A DNA stretch of 64,000 nt, taken from assembly GCF_023100725.1 (NCBI RefSeq), contig NZ_CP095501.1:1302001-1366000 (forward strand). The letters are read 5' to 3'. Position 1 is the stretch's first letter, and each line of letters opens with the position of its first letter. This document shows positions 10,299-19,761 of this stretch, one piece after another. The notes under the pieces are model-generated. The model saw only the letters and a program-made list of their open reading frames with translations, was not told the origin of the DNA and searched no databases. The translations under genes were made by a program, and so were the position numbers. Source of the DNA: Arthrobacter antioxidans. GTDB lineage: Bacteria; Actinomycetota; Actinomycetes; Actinomycetales; Micrococcaceae.

Positions 10299-10739
10299 AT
10301 GGTAAAGCAGCCCGTATCCGTAAACGGCGTGGTCCGTTGGCGTGATGTGGGGTTGGCGGATGATGCACAACGCAGGCCCAAGGAGCGCAAACTGGTGGTT
10401 CTCCGCCATGAGATCGGCGACGTCCTGCGCGACGTCCGCCAGCGCCAAGGCCGCACCCTGCGCGAGGTGTCGCACAGTGCGAGGGTCTCCCTCGGATACC
10501 TCAGCGAGGTCGAGCGTGGACAGAAGGAAGCATCGTCCGAACTCCTCTCATCAATCTGCAGTGCACTCGAGGTGCCGCTCTCCTCGATGCTGCGGGAAGT
10601 CAGCGACCGCCTGGCAGAAGCAGAAGGCGTGTCCATCCCGGACACCATCCCCCAGGAGTTCTCCCGCGAGTTCGGGGACGACCTCACGGACGAACTGAAC
10701 GACGACTTCCGTCGGGGACTGGCGGCCACGAACCGCTAG
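10299..10739 (+). CDS. clgR: XRE-family transcriptional regulator ClgR
   Basis: 146 residues. The helix-turn-helix spans about residues 38-92 with the block [20 protein letters not shown] followed by [14 protein letters not shown], nearly invariant in ClgR/PopR regulators. ClgR activates clp protease and repair genes in other actinobacteria. The N-terminal extension [18 protein letters not shown] is as I recall it for Micrococcaceae, supporting ATG 10299 with AGGGAG upstream. The acidic C-terminus (residues 115-140) resembles the degradable tail by which Clp controls ClgR level. A strong terminator follows. Confidence 0.92.
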   Translation: MVKQPVSVNGVVRWRDVGLADDAQRRPKERKLVVLRHEIGDVLRDVRQRQGRTLREVSHSARVSLGYLSEVERGQKEASSELLSSICSALEVPLSSMLREVSDRLAEAEGVSIPDTIPQEFSREFGDDLTDELNDDFRRGLAATNR

Positions 10740-10751
10740 CCGGCCGACAAG

Positions 10752-10794
10752 AGGAAGGCCCGTCCCCGGCACGACCGAGGGGACGGGCCTTCCT
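10752..10794. terminator. Bidirectional terminator between clgR and marR
   Basis: A perfect 16-bp inverted repeat: left arm 10752-10767, right arm 10779-10794, loop of 11 bases. The arms start and end in A/T-containing AGGAAGG/CCTTCCT, so it can stop transcription from either side of this convergent pair. Confidence 0.9.
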
Positions 10795-10802
10795 GCTGTC
10801 TG

Positions 10803-11312
10803 CTACCAGTTGTCCCGGGTGTAGGTGTTGTTCAACTGGGCGATGAGCGTGCCCAGCCGCGTGAGGTCCTCCACGTCCCAGTCCTCCATGAGCTGGTGGA
10901 AGGCCTGCTTGCGGGCCGTCTGCGCCGCCACGAGCTGCCGCGTGCCGGCGTCCGTCAGCGAGATCGACTGCGCCCGGCCGTCGAGCGGATCCGCTTCCTT
11001 CCTGACCAGGCCCAGCTGCTCCAGCATCGCGATCTGCCGACTGACGGAGGGCTTGCCCACTCCCACGCTCGCAGCGATGTCGGTGAGACGCATGGAGCCC
11101 TCGCGCTGCAGGATCACGAGGAGTCCGTACGCCGCCGGTTCCATGTCGGGGTGCACCCGACGCGCCACCTTGTAGGAGTTCGAGCGGGCGCGCCGCCACA
11201 GCATGCTCAGCTGCTGCTCCAGGGCTTCGATCGCCGCGTCGGTGTCGGCATCCTCCCCGGGGTAGCCCGTACGGCCTGCGCCGGGGTCGGTGATGCTCGG
11301 CTTCGCGTTCAT
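10803..11312 (-). CDS. MarR-family transcriptional regulator
   Basis: 169 residues. A winged helix-turn-helix of the MarR type: MRLTDIAASVGVGKPSVSRQ is the recognition helix region (about residues 74-93), and ADPLDGRAQSISLTDAG is the wing. MarR proteins are dimeric repressors, often of efflux or stress genes and often ligand-released. The target is not evident: it stands alone between clgR and the recA cluster, both on the other strand. Its ATG lies 6 bases after a -10 hexamer on the minus strand. Confidence 0.9.
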   Translation of the reverse strand: MNAKPSITDPGAGRTGYPGEDADTDAAIEALEQQLSMLWRRARSNSYKVARRVHPDMEPAAYGLLVILQREGSMRLTDIAASVGVGKPSVSRQIAMLEQLGLVRKEADPLDGRAQSISLTDAGTRQLVAAQTARKQAFHQLMEDWDVEDLTRLGTLIAQLNNTYTRDNW

Positions 11313-11318
11313 GGGGCC

Positions 11319-11324
11319 ATTCTA
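11319..11324 (-). promoter_or_regulatory. -10 element of marR (leaderless)
   Basis: On the minus strand TAGAAT, a TANNNT hexamer, is followed after 6 bases by the marR ATG. No Shine-Dalgarno is visible. Confidence 0.6.
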
Positions 11325-11512
11325 GGGCGCACCGGCGGAATCACCATGCCCTGCCGCCTGTTTCCTCGCTCGGGCAGCGAATTCCGCCCGCGGGTCATCC
11401 ACTCGAGGTGATTCCGACCCCGGCAGTGGGTGCCGACCTCCGCGCCGAGGACCCAGAATGGTAGGAGAGGTGGAATGGCTGATCGGCCCACGACGAGAAC
11501 AAGGGACAGTGC

Positions 11513-11731
11513 ATGCGGTTGAGCGACTTCTGGCGGTTGATGGACGACGAGTTCGGGGAGCGGTACTCGCGGACCCTCGCTCGGGACCTCGTCGTGGACC
11601 AGCTGGGTGACAGGACGGCGTCCGAGGCGCTGGGCGCGGGAGCCGATCCGAAGACGGTCTGGGAAGCCGTGTGCCGGGCGCAGGACGTGCCGAGGAGCCG
11701 TTGGCTCGGCCGCGACGTCAGGCCGCGCTGA
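11513..11731 (+). CDS. DUF3046 protein upstream of recA
   Basis: 72 residues. The sequence MRLSDFWRLMDDEFGERYSR and the C-terminal WEAVCRAQDVPRSRW are characteristic of DUF3046, a small actinobacterial family of unknown function nearly always encoded just before recA. ATG at 11513 has AGGGA at 11502-11506. Because it precedes the damage-inducible recA promoters it is probably not itself damage-induced from them. No catalytic motif is visible. Confidence 0.88.
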   Translation: MRLSDFWRLMDDEFGERYSRTLARDLVVDQLGDRTASEALGAGADPKTVWEAVCRAQDVPRSRWLGRDVRPR

Positions 11732-11778
11732 CGCCGGCGGCCGGCGCCAAGGGAGACACTCGGAGGAACGACGGATAA

Positions 11779-11807
11779 TCGAATATCTGTTCGGACGGGG
11801 ATATGAT
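11779..11807 (+). promoter_or_regulatory. LexA-controlled recA promoter (SOS box plus -10)
   Basis: The SOS box TCGAATATCTGTTCGG (11779-11794) matches the actinobacterial consensus TCGAAC-N4-GTTCGA at 10 of 12 positions. TATGAT at 11802-11807 is a good -10, so the box covers the -35 position and spacer, as expected for repression by LexA. Transcript start expected near 11814. Confidence 0.75.
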
Positions 11808-11858
11808 GGTGGAACGGCCCGAGCGCTGTTATGCACATGGCGACGGCCCCGCCCCGAA

Positions 11859-11881
11859 CTGTCGGTGGGAGCCCTTACAGT
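11859..11881 (+). promoter_or_regulatory. PafBC-type (RecA-NDp) promoter of recA
   Basis: The mycobacterial LexA-independent damage promoter is TTGTCRGTG-N8-TANNNT. Here CTGTCGGTG (11859-11867), eight bases, then TACAGT (11876-11881) match with a single mismatch at the first base and exact spacing. It lies 53 bases before the recA ATG. Confidence 0.75.
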
Positions 11882-11934
11882 CGAATCGAACACGTACACA
11901 CAGGCCAGTTGGCCATGAACAACCGAGGTGAAGA

Positions 11935-12978
11935 ATGGCCGCTCCAGACCGCGAGAAAGCCCTAGAAGCAGCTCTCGCCCAGATCGACAAGCAGTACGGC
12001 AAGGGTTCGATCATGCGTCTCGGCGACGAGACCAGGGCACCCATCGAGACCATCTCCACGAGCTCCATCGCTCTGGATGCGGCCCTCGGCATCGGCGGCC
12101 TGCCGCGTGGCAGGGTCGTGGAGATCTACGGTCCCGAGTCGTCGGGTAAGACCACCGTCGCCCTCCACGCCGTGGCCAGCGCCCAGCGCAACGGAGGGAT
12201 CGCGGCGTTCATCGATGCCGAGCACGCCCTGGATCCCGAGTACGCGAAGAGGCTGGGCGTCGACACGGACGCGCTCCTCGTCTCACAGCCGGACACCGGC
12301 GAGCAGGCGCTCGAGATCATGGACATGCTCATCGGGTCCGGCTCGATCGACATCGTCGTCATCGACTCCGTCGCCGCACTCGTGCCCCGCGCCGAGATCG
12401 AGGGCGAGATGGGCGACAGCCACGTCGGCCTGCAGGCCCGGCTGATGAGCCAGGCCCTCCGGAAGATCACCGGACGGCTCGCCCAGACCAAGACCACGGC
12501 CATCTTCATCAACCAGCTCCGCGAGAAGATCGGTGTGTTCTTCGGAAGCCCCGAGACCACCACGGGCGGCAAGGCGCTGAAGTTCTACGCGTCGGTCCGG
12601 ATCGACGTGCGACGCATCGAGACGCTGAAGGAAGGCGTCAACCCGGTCGGCAACAGGACGCGCGCCAAGATCGTCAAGAACAAGATGGCCCCGCCCTTCA
12701 AGCAGGCAGAGTTCGACATCCTGTACGGCTACGGCATCTCCCGCGAGGGTGGACTCATCGATGTCGGTGTGGAGAACGGGCTGGTCAAGAAGTCCGGCGC
12801 CTGGTTCACCTACGACGGCGACCAGCTGGGGCAGGGCAAGGAGAACGCCCGGAAGTTCCTGAAGGACAACCCGGGCCTGGCTGACGAGCTCGAGCAGAAG
12901 ATCAGGGTCAAGCTGGGCATCGGAGTGCAGCCGGAGGAGACGGACGTACCGAAGCTCAAGGCCGTCAGCAGCGAGTAG
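11935..12978 (+). CDS. recA: Recombinase RecA
   Basis: 347 residues, normal length and no intein. RecA forms the filament that drives strand exchange and LexA self-cleavage. Walker [10 protein letters not shown] is at residues 66-74; the Walker B and catalytic Glu region and the strand-exchange loop ([20 protein letters not shown]) are intact. ATG 11935 is preceded by GAGGTGA. The acidic C-terminus is short. Two damage-responsive promoters lie upstream (LexA type and PafBC type). recX follows after 5 bases, so the pair is co-transcribed. Confidence 0.98.
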   Translation: MAAPDREKALEAALAQIDKQYGKGSIMRLGDETRAPIETISTSSIALDAALGIGGLPRGRVVEIYGPESSGKTTVALHAVASAQRNGGIAAFIDAEHALDPEYAKRLGVDTDALLVSQPDTGEQALEIMDMLIGSGSIDIVVIDSVAALVPRAEIEGEMGDSHVGLQARLMSQALRKITGRLAQTKTTAIFINQLREKIGVFFGSPETTTGGKALKFYASVRIDVRRIETLKEGVNPVGNRTRAKIVKNKMAPPFKQAEFDILYGYGISREGGLIDVGVENGLVKKSGAWFTYDGDQLGQGKENARKFLKDNPGLADELEQKIRVKLGIGVQPEETDVPKLKAVSSE

Positions 12979-12983
12979 GCGCA

Positions 12984-13937
12984 GTGGCATCGGGGACCGG
13001 GCCGGAAGCGGCCGGATGGGGGATCTCCTACGGCCTGTTCGGCTCGGACAGTGCAGCTGACCCGGACGAGTCCGAGCCGCCTCCCCGGTCCCGCTCCACG
13101 CGCCAGAAGCCGTCGCGGTCGGCGTCCTCCTCCTTCGGCAGGGCGACATCGACGCAGGGGAGGGGAGCGCCGCGTGCCCGGAGCCGCCGGGGCTCGGCAG
13201 GCCGGGCGTCCTTCGACGATCCGTTCGCGCCGGTCGTCGGCGCCTCGGCCGATGCCGACGAGGTTTCCGAGGCCGCGGAGGCCCCCGGGACGGGCGGCGG
13301 AGACGGCAGTCGTCGGGGGGCGCGCGGCGGTGACCGGTCCCCGTCCGCGGGAGCGCGGGGCGGGAACCGTGCTGCGGCGGCAGGTCGGACCGGCGGCACC
13401 ACCGGTGATACGGGTGATACCGCTCCTGACGGGGATGACGCTCCCGTCAGGAGCGACGAGCAGTGGACGTCGCTGGCCCGCTCCGTCCTGCTCCGCCAAC
13501 TGTCGCTGGGCGCGCGGAGCCGTCATCAGCTCGACCGCAAGCTCGCCGAGCGGGAGGTGCCGCCGCCGATCGCCGCAGCCCTCCTCGACCGGTTCGAGGA
13601 GGTGCAGCTCATCGATGACGCCGAGTTCGCCCGGATGTGGGTGCGGACCCGCACCGCCGCCAAGTCGCTCTCCCGGTCCTCGCTGCGGCGCGAGCTCGCG
13701 GACAAGGGCATCGACGCCGAGCTGGCGGAGGACGCCCTGCTGCAGCTCTCCGACGAGGACGAGGACGGGCAGGCCCGCGAGGTGGTGCGGCGCAAGCTCC
13801 GCCGCAGCGCCGATCTCTCGGATCGTGCCGTGCGGGAGAAGGAGGTGCGGCGCCTCGTCGGGGTGCTGGCCCGCAAGGGGTACAGCCCCGGGACGGCGTT
13901 CTCGATCGTGAAGGGCGTCATCGCCGAGGCGGAGTGA
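12984..13937 (+). CDS. recX: RecA regulatory protein RecX with long disordered N-terminus
   Basis: 317 residues, about twice the usual 150-190. The RecX domain occupies roughly residues 160-317, with three-helix repeats: [37 protein letters not shown] and [17 protein letters not shown]. RecX caps and disassembles RecA filaments. The first 150 residues are Ser/Arg/Gly/Ala-rich and look disordered, including a small GDTGDT repeat encoded by tandem 9-mers. GTG 12984 lies 5 bases after the recA stop. A later start would lose only disordered sequence, so the true N-terminus is uncertain. Confidence 0.88.
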   Translation: MASGTGPEAAGWGISYGLFGSDSAADPDESEPPPRSRSTRQKPSRSASSSFGRATSTQGRGAPRARSRRGSAGRASFDDPFAPVVGASADADEVSEAAEAPGTGGGDGSRRGARGGDRSPSAGARGGNRAAAAGRTGGTTGDTGDTAPDGDDAPVRSDEQWTSLARSVLLRQLSLGARSRHQLDRKLAEREVPPPIAAALLDRFEEVQLIDDAEFARMWVRTRTAAKSLSRSSLRRELADKGIDAELAEDALLQLSDEDEDGQAREVVRRKLRRSADLSDRAVREKEVRRLVGVLARKGYSPGTAFSIVKGVIAEAE

Positions 13938-13983
13938 TCGCACCGGCGGACACGGCGATTGTGGGGGCCCAGCATGCCAGCCG

Positions 13984-13989
13984 TACGCT
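13984..13989 (+). promoter_or_regulatory. -10 element of miaB (leaderless)
   Basis: TACGCT is a TANNNT hexamer 7 bases before the miaB GTG. It lies in the 59-base gap after recX. Confidence 0.55.
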
Positions 13990-13996
13990 TGAGGAC

Positions 13997-15559
13997 GTGA
14001 GTACGACACTTCCCGTTCCCCTCGACGAGACCCCCCACGGCATCCCGGCCGGTACGCCCGGGCAGCGCACCTACGAGGTGCGGACGTTCGGCTGCCAGAT
14101 GAACGTGCATGATTCCGAGCGGATCTCCGGGCTGCTCGAGGGCGCGGGGCTCTCCCGCGTGGAGGGCGGCCAGGCGGATGTCGTCGTCTTCAACACCTGC
14201 GCCGTCCGCGAGAACGCCGATAACAAGCTGTACGGCAACCTGGGGATCCTCAAGGCGGTCAAGGAGGCCCGGCCGGACCTGCAGATCGCCGTCGGCGGGT
14301 GCCTCGCCCAGAAGGACAGAGAGACCATCCTCACGAAGGCACCGTGGGTGGACGCCGTCTTCGGGACGCACAACATCGGCGCGCTACCCGCCCTGCTCGA
14401 GCGGGCCCGCCACAACCAGGACGCCCAGCTGGAGATCCTCGAATCCCTCGATGTCTTCCCCTCGACCCTGCCGACGCGGCGCGAGTCGGTCTACGCGGGC
14501 TGGGTGTCGATCTCCGTCGGCTGCAACAACACCTGCACCTTCTGCATCGTGCCGTCCCTGCGGGGCAAGGAGCGCGACCGCCGGCCGGGGGAGATCCTCG
14601 CCGAGATCGAAGCGCTCGTGGCGGACGGCGCCGTCGAGGTCACGCTCCTCGGCCAGAACGTGAACTCCTACGGCGTCGAATTCGGAGACCGGGGCGCCTT
14701 CGCGAAGCTGCTGCGCGCCTGCGGATCGATCGAGGGCCTCGAGCGGGTCCGGTTCACGAGCCCCCACCCGGCAGCGTTCACCGACGACGTGATCGACGCG
14801 ATGGCCGAGACGCCCAACGTGATGCCGCAGCTGCACATGCCCCTGCAGTCGGGCTCGGACCGCATCCTCAAGGCGATGCGCCGGTCCTACCGGTCCAGCC
14901 GCTTCCTCGGCATCCTCGACCGGGTCCGCGACCGGATGCCCCACGCCGCCATCTCCACGGACATCATCGTGGGCTTCCCCGGCGAGACGGAGGAGGACTT
15001 CCAGGCCACCCTCGACGTCGTCGAGCAGTCGCGCTTCGCCACGGCCTTCACCTTCCAGTACTCGAAGCGTCCCGGCACGCCCGCGGCGGACCTGCCCGAC
15101 CAGCTGCCCAAGGCCGTGGTGCAGGAGCGGTTCGAACGGCTGACCGCGCTGCAGGACCGCATCGCCCGCGAGGAGAACGCCCGGCAGGTCGGGGCGGTCG
15201 TCGAGGTGCTCGTCACCGACCAGCAGGGCCGCAAGGGCGGCGAGACGCACCGGCTCACCGGGCGGGCACGGGACCAGCGGCTCGTCCACTTCTCGGTCCC
15301 CGACGGCGCGGCCGTGCCCCGACCGGGCGACGTCGTGACCCTGCCCGTCACCGAGGCGGCGTCGTTCCACCTGCTGTCCGACCCTGCCCCGGGACAGTAC
15401 GCGGTGCGCCGCTCCCGCGCGGGCGACGCGTGGGACAGGAGCCAGGCCGACTCCTGCGGCGCTCCTGCCCCGTCCGACGGCACGGCCGGTCCCGACGGTG
15501 CCCCGCGGCCGGTCTCGCTGGGCATGCCGTCCCTGCCGGTCCGCGGAGGGCGTTCTTGA
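13997..15559 (+). CDS. miaB: tRNA-2-methylthio-N6-dimethylallyladenosine synthase
   Basis: 520 residues. A radical-SAM methylthiotransferase adding the 2-methylthio group to i6A37 of tRNAs. The UPF0004 domain carries the three cluster cysteines at about 33 (FGCQMN), 68 (FNTCAVREN) and 102 (GGCLAQ). The radical-SAM triad CNNTCTFC is at about 176, 180 and 183. A TRAM domain lies near 390-450, followed by a variable Gly/Pro/Ala-rich tail. The frame is open far upstream, but the -10 hexamer and family alignment place the start at GTG 13997. It overlaps miaA by 4 bases; the two enzymes act in sequence on A37. Confidence 0.95.
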   Translation: MSTTLPVPLDETPHGIPAGTPGQRTYEVRTFGCQMNVHDSERISGLLEGAGLSRVEGGQADVVVFNTCAVRENADNKLYGNLGILKAVKEARPDLQIAVGGCLAQKDRETILTKAPWVDAVFGTHNIGALPALLERARHNQDAQLEILESLDVFPSTLPTRRESVYAGWVSISVGCNNTCTFCIVPSLRGKERDRRPGEILAEIEALVADGAVEVTLLGQNVNSYGVEFGDRGAFAKLLRACGSIEGLERVRFTSPHPAAFTDDVIDAMAETPNVMPQLHMPLQSGSDRILKAMRRSYRSSRFLGILDRVRDRMPHAAISTDIIVGFPGETEEDFQATLDVVEQSRFATAFTFQYSKRPGTPAADLPDQLPKAVVQERFERLTALQDRIAREENARQVGAVVEVLVTDQQGRKGGETHRLTGRARDQRLVHFSVPDGAAVPRPGDVVTLPVTEAASFHLLSDPAPGQYAVRRSRAGDAWDRSQADSCGAPAPSDGTAGPDGAPRPVSLGMPSLPVRGGRS

Positions 15560-16476
15560 CCCTTCCCGTGGTCGCGGTCGTCGGCCCCACGGGGTCCGGC
15601 AAGTCCGAGCTCGGCATCGCCCTGGCCCGGCGCCTCGACGGCGAGATCGTCAACGCCGACGCCCTCCAGTTCTACCGCGGCATGGACATCGGCACGGCCA
15701 AGCTGCTCCCGGCGGAGCGGCAGGGCATCGAGCACCACCTCCTCGATGTCCTCGACGTCACGCAGGAGGCGAGCGTCGCCGCCTACCAGGAGGATGCCCG
15801 CCACGTCATCGGGGACATCCGTGCCCGCGGGCGGGTGCCCATCCTCGTCGGCGGATCCGGCCTGTACCTCCGTGCCGCCCTCGACCGGCTCGAGTTCCCG
15901 CCGACCGACGCCGGCGTCCGGGCCCGGCTCGAGGCGGAGCTCGCCGCCACCGGGAGCACGGCGTTCCGCGAGCGGCTCCGGGCGGTCGACCCGGCGTCCG
16001 CCGAACGCATCGACGACGACCGCCGCCTCGTCCGCGCCCTCGAGGTGCACGAGATCAGCGGGCGGCCCTTCAGCGCCTTCATGCCGCGCCGGGAGTACCA
16101 CCAGCCCGCCGTGCAGATCGGCCTCGCCGTCGACCGGGACGTCCTGCGCGCCCGGCTCGCCGACCGGGTGCACGCGATGGTGCGCAGCGGACTGGCCCGC
16201 GAGGTGGAGCGCCTCGCCGCCGCCGGGCTCCGGGACGGGCGGACGGCGTCGCGCGCCCTCGGGTACGGGCAGTTCCTCCGCGTACTGGACGGTGCCATGA
16301 CGGAGCAGGACGCCATCGAGGACACCATCGCCGCGACCCGCCGGTTCGCCCGGCGCCAGCTCACCTGGTTCCGGGGGGATCCGCGCGTGGCCTGGACGGA
16401 CTGGCAGGCGCCCGGCCTCGTCGACCGCGCGGTCGGGCTCGTGCGGGCGCACGGGGACCTATCCTTAGGACTGTGA
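15556..16476 (+). CDS. miaA: tRNA dimethylallyltransferase
   Basis: 306 residues. MiaA transfers a dimethylallyl group to A37 of tRNAs, giving the substrate of MiaB. The P-loop [15 protein letters not shown] is at about residues 10-24, then [17 protein letters not shown] with the catalytic Asp, GGSGLYL, and [10 protein letters not shown] near 235. The TTG start at 15556 has GGAGGG 5 bases upstream and overlaps the miaB stop; GTG 15568 is an alternative with poorer ribosome-site spacing. The stop overlaps the dapF start. Confidence 0.95.
   Translation: MTLPVVAVVGPTGSGKSELGIALARRLDGEIVNADALQFYRGMDIGTAKLLPAERQGIEHHLLDVLDVTQEASVAAYQEDARHVIGDIRARGRVPILVGGSGLYLRAALDRLEFPPTDAGVRARLEAELAATGSTAFRERLRAVDPASAERIDDDRRLVRALEVHEISGRPFSAFMPRREYHQPAVQIGLAVDRDVLRARLADRVHAMVRSGLAREVERLAAAGLRDGRTASRALGYGQFLRVLDGAMTEQDAIEDTIAATRRFARRQLTWFRGDPRVAWTDWQAPGLVDRAVGLVRAHGDLSLGL
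16460..16465 (+). promoter_or_regulatory. -10 element of dapF inside miaA
   Basis: TATCCT, a TANNNT hexamer, is 7 bases before the dapF GTG. It would allow dapF to be transcribed alone as well as by read-through from miaBA. An AGGA at 16467-16470 may serve the read-through message. Confidence 0.5.
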
Positions 16477-17423
16477 CCGACTACCGCGCCCTCGCCGCCG
16501 ATCCCGGACAGCCCGCCGGCCTCTCCTTCACCAAGGGCCACGGGACCGGCAACGACTTCGTCCTGACGCTCGATCCCGACGCGTCGGCGCCGGACGACGC
16601 CGCCTTCGTCGCCTCGCTCTGCGACCGCCACCGGGGCATCGGCGCCGACGGATACATCAGGGCGGTGCGGTCGTCCGCCCTGCCCGAGGGGCGGGCGCTC
16701 CTGCAGACGGACCCCGACGCCGAATGGTTCATGGACTACCGCAACGCCGACGGCTCGGTGTCCGAGATGTGCGGCAACGGCGTGCGCGTCTTCGCACACT
16801 TCCTGCTCGCATCCTCGGTGGCCGAGCTGCCCGAGGGCGGCGAGCTCGCCATCGCCACCCGCGCGGGCGTCAAACGCGTGACCCGCTCGCACGACGGCTA
16901 CGCGGTGGACATGGGTCCGTGGGAATTCATCCATCCCGAGGCGGCCGTGGCCCGCGGCATGGACTCCCTCGTGGAGATCGGCGGACTGGACGTCGACCGC
17001 CCGGCGCTGTCGGTCAGCATGGGTAATCCGCACACCGTCGTCGCGCTGGCGGAATCCGCCGAACTCCAGCAGACCGAACTGCATCGGGCTCCGGGGGTCC
17101 AGCCCGTCCCGCCGGAGGGGACCAACGTGGAACTCGTGGTGCCCTCGGATCCGCTGGTGGGGGACGACGGCGTCGGCAGGCTCAGCATGCGCGTCCACGA
17201 GCGCGGCGTCGGCGAGACCCAGTCCTGCGGCACCGGTGCGTGCGCCGCCGCGGCAGCCACACGATTCTGGGCCGGCCAGGGTGCGCCGGCACGATGGCAG
17301 GTGACCGTCCCGGGCGGCGTCGTCGGGGTGACCTTCTTCGACGGCCCCGGCGGTCGCGAGCACGTGCTGCTCAGCGGCCCGGCCGTCCTCGTGGCGGAGG
17401 GCGTGCTCCTTCCCGCCGCCTGA
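16473..17423 (+). CDS. dapF: Diaminopimelate epimerase
   Basis: 316 residues. DapF converts LL- to meso-diaminopimelate without a cofactor, using two cysteines. Both are visible: [10 protein letters not shown] at about residue 99 and [11 protein letters not shown] at about 252. KGHGTGNDF near residue 22 and DGSVSEM are also conserved. GTG start overlaps the miaA stop and follows a -10 hexamer. With dapB and dapA in the same window this gives three steps of the lysine and peptidoglycan branch, each gene with its own apparent leaderless promoter. Confidence 0.95.
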   Translation: MTDYRALAADPGQPAGLSFTKGHGTGNDFVLTLDPDASAPDDAAFVASLCDRHRGIGADGYIRAVRSSALPEGRALLQTDPDAEWFMDYRNADGSVSEMCGNGVRVFAHFLLASSVAELPEGGELAIATRAGVKRVTRSHDGYAVDMGPWEFIHPEAAVARGMDSLVEIGGLDVDRPALSVSMGNPHTVVALAESAELQQTELHRAPGVQPVPPEGTNVELVVPSDPLVGDDGVGRLSMRVHERGVGETQSCGTGACAAAAATRFWAGQGAPARWQVTVPGGVVGVTFFDGPGGREHVLLSGPAVLVAEGVLLPAA

Positions 17424-17446
17424 GCGGGATGAGCCGGTCGGGACGT

Positions 17447-18055
17447 TCAGGCGGCCCGGTGCACCTCGATGATGCGGAAGGACTTGGACGTCTCCGCGCG
17501 CCGGACCGTGAAGCCGCCGGGCAGTTCCTCGGCCAGCCAGCGCTGCAGTGAGTCCGCGCCGAGGTTCTTCTGCACCACCAGCCAGGCGCGGCCGTCCGGA
17601 GCGAGGCGCGGGAGCCAGTGCAGCAGCAGGGCATGCAGTTCCTGCTTCCCGATGCGGATGGGCGGATTGGACCAGATGGTGTCGAACACGAGCGACCCGT
17701 CCACGGCGTCGGGGGTGCCGGCCGCTACATTGCCGAGTCCGAGGCGGGCGGCGTTCTCCGCGGTCAGTGCGACGCACCGCTCGTTGACGTCGACCGCGTA
17801 GACCTCCGCGTCGGGCGCCTTCAGGGCCATGGTGAGGGCGATCGGTCCCCACCCGCAGCCGATGTCCAGCAGGCGGCGCCCCTGCGGGTCCGGGACGGCG
17901 TCGAGCAGGATCGCGGTGCCCTTGTCGACGCCGTCGGGGCTGAACAGGCCCGACGACGTCACGAGGTCCCGGCGCGCGCCGGCCAGGACGACGGAGAGCG
18001 GTCGGCGCGTGTCCGGTCCCGCCGGCTGGGCGCTGAAATAGTGCTGAGACTCCAT
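17447..18055 (-). CDS. RsmC/RlmG-like class I SAM methyltransferase (MTS domain)
   Basis: 202 residues from the ATG at 18055; an upstream in-frame ATG at 18130 is less likely because MESQHYFSAQPAGPDTRRP is the typical family N-terminus. Motif I DIGCGWGPIALTMA is at about residues 70-83, and the catalytic SNPPIRIG typical of N2-guanine methyltransferases is near 136. The family methylates rRNA guanine (RsmC m2G1207 type); the exact site here is inferred. Its 3' end converges on dapF with 23 bases between. Confidence 0.88.
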   Translation of the reverse strand: MESQHYFSAQPAGPDTRRPLSVVLAGARRDLVTSSGLFSPDGVDKGTAILLDAVPDPQGRRLLDIGCGWGPIALTMALKAPDAEVYAVDVNERCVALTAENAARLGLGNVAAGTPDAVDGSLVFDTIWSNPPIRIGKQELHALLLHWLPRLAPDGRAWLVVQKNLGADSLQRWLAEELPGGFTVRRAETSKSFRIIEVHRAA

Positions 18056-18146
18056 GGACAGAAGCCTAGTGGCACGCCGGCGGCCCGTCCGCGCGGTCGG
18101 GTTTCGCGCTGGGAGAATTCGCTGGAGCACGCCGGGGCGTCAGCCG

Positions 18147-18152
18147 TAGGAT
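18147..18152 (+). promoter_or_regulatory. -10 element of hflX
   Basis: TAGGAT matches TANNNT, 25 bases before the hflX ATG, which has its own AGGGAG at 18169-18174. This is therefore a short-leader, not leaderless, promoter. Confidence 0.45.
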
Positions 18153-18177
18153 TGTAGGACATTCATCTAGGGAGACT

Positions 18178-19761
18178 ATGACCGAGAACAACGGACATTC
18201 CACCGGCGCCGACATGGGCCCGGAGGAGATCCAAGCCGTCATCGACCGGATCCTCGCCAGCGACGAAGCTGCGGCGGCCAAGGCGACGAAGGGGACATCA
18301 GGGCCGGGGGAGAGCTCCGCGCCGATCGAGAAGACCTGGCGATCACGGGCACAGGCCCTCTCCCAGGACGAGGAGCCGTCGGACGCCGACGGTGACCAGC
18401 AGGACCTCGCCGAGCGCCGCGCGCTCCGACGCGTCGCGGGACTGTCCACCGAACTCGAGGACGTCACCGAGGTCGAATACCGGCAGCTCAGGCTGGAGCG
18501 GGTGGTCCTCGCCGGCCTATGGAGCGAAGGGACGGCGCAGGACGCCGAGAACTCGCTTCAGGAGCTCGCGGCACTGGCGGAGACTGCGGGCTCCGAGGTG
18601 CTCGACGGCATCGTGCAGCGACGCCTCAAGCCGGACCCCGGAACGTTCCTCGGGTCGGGCAAGGCCCAGGAGCTGAAGGGGATCGTCCAGGCCACCGGGG
18701 CGGACACCGTGATCGTCGACAGCGAACTCTCGCCGTCGCAGCGTCGCGGTCTGGAGGACATCGTGAAGGTCAAGGTGATCGACCGGACCGCCCTGATCCT
18801 CGACATCTTCGCGCAGCACGCCAAGAGCCGTGAGGGCAAGGCCCAGGTGGAACTCGCGCAGCTCGAGTACCTGCTCCCGCGCCTCCGCGGCTGGGGTGAA
18901 TCGATGTCCCGCCAGGCCGGCGGCCAGGTCGGCAGCGCAGGCTCCGGCATGGGCTCGCGTGGCCCGGGCGAGACGAAGATCGAACTCGACCGGCGCAAGA
19001 TCCGCACCCGCATGGCGAAGCTCCGCCGCGAGATCGCCGGGATGAAGCCCGCGCGGGAGACCAAGCGTTCCAACCGCCGTCGGAACCAGGTGCCCTCCGT
19101 CGCCATCGCCGGCTACACGAATGCCGGCAAGTCGTCCCTGCTGAACCGGCTCACCGACGCCGGCGTCCTCGTCGAGAACGCGCTGTTCGCCACACTGGAT
19201 CCGACGGTGCGCAAGGCGGAGACGCCGGACGGCATCGGCTACACCCTGGCCGATACGGTCGGGTTCGTCCGCTCGCTGCCCACCCAGCTCATCGAGGCGT
19301 TCCGCTCCACCCTGGAGGAGGTCGCCGACTCCGACCTCATCCTGCATGTCGTCGACGCGTCCCACCCCGACCCGGAGGGGCAGATCGCCGCGGTCCGTAC
19401 CGTGCTGACGGAGGTCGACGCCCGCAAGGTGCCCGAGATCATCGTGCTGAACAAGGCCGACGCCGCCGATCCGTTCGTCATCGAGCGGCTGCGGCAGCGC
19501 GAACCGCGGTCCGTCGTCGTCTCGGCGCGGACAGGCGCGGGGCTCACGGAGCTGCGCCAGCTCATCAGCACGAACATCCCCCGCCCCGGCGTGAAGCTCG
19601 ACCTGATGGTGCCGTACGAGCGTGGGGAGATCCTCAGCCGCCTCCACGAGGAGGACGTCGAGATCCTCGGTCTGGAGCACGTCGGTGAGGGGACCCGCCT
19701 CGAGGTGATGGTCCGGGAAGGCCTGGCCGCCGAGCTGGAGGCGTACGTCCGGCATGAGTGA
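18178..19761 (+). CDS. hflX: GTPase HflX
   Basis: 527 residues. HflX is a ribosome-associated GTPase that splits stalled or hibernating ribosomes under stress. After a disordered acidic N-terminus of about 90 residues comes the HflX N-domain (DPGTFLGSGKAQELK, then ELSPSQRRGLE), a coiled linker, and the G domain: G1 GYTNAGKSSL near 315, G3 DTVGFVRSLP near 360, G4 LNKAD near 423. The C-terminal region is complete. AGGGAG precedes ATG 18178. dinG overlaps it by 8 bases. Confidence 0.95.
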   Translation: MTENNGHSTGADMGPEEIQAVIDRILASDEAAAAKATKGTSGPGESSAPIEKTWRSRAQALSQDEEPSDADGDQQDLAERRALRRVAGLSTELEDVTEVEYRQLRLERVVLAGLWSEGTAQDAENSLQELAALAETAGSEVLDGIVQRRLKPDPGTFLGSGKAQELKGIVQATGADTVIVDSELSPSQRRGLEDIVKVKVIDRTALILDIFAQHAKSREGKAQVELAQLEYLLPRLRGWGESMSRQAGGQVGSAGSGMGSRGPGETKIELDRRKIRTRMAKLRREIAGMKPARETKRSNRRRNQVPSVAIAGYTNAGKSSLLNRLTDAGVLVENALFATLDPTVRKAETPDGIGYTLADTVGFVRSLPTQLIEAFRSTLEEVADSDLILHVVDASHPDPEGQIAAVRTVLTEVDARKVPEIIVLNKADAADPFVIERLRQREPRSVVVSARTGAGLTELRQLISTNIPRPGVKLDLMVPYERGEILSRLHEEDVEILGLEHVGEGTRLEVMVREGLAAELEAYVRHE

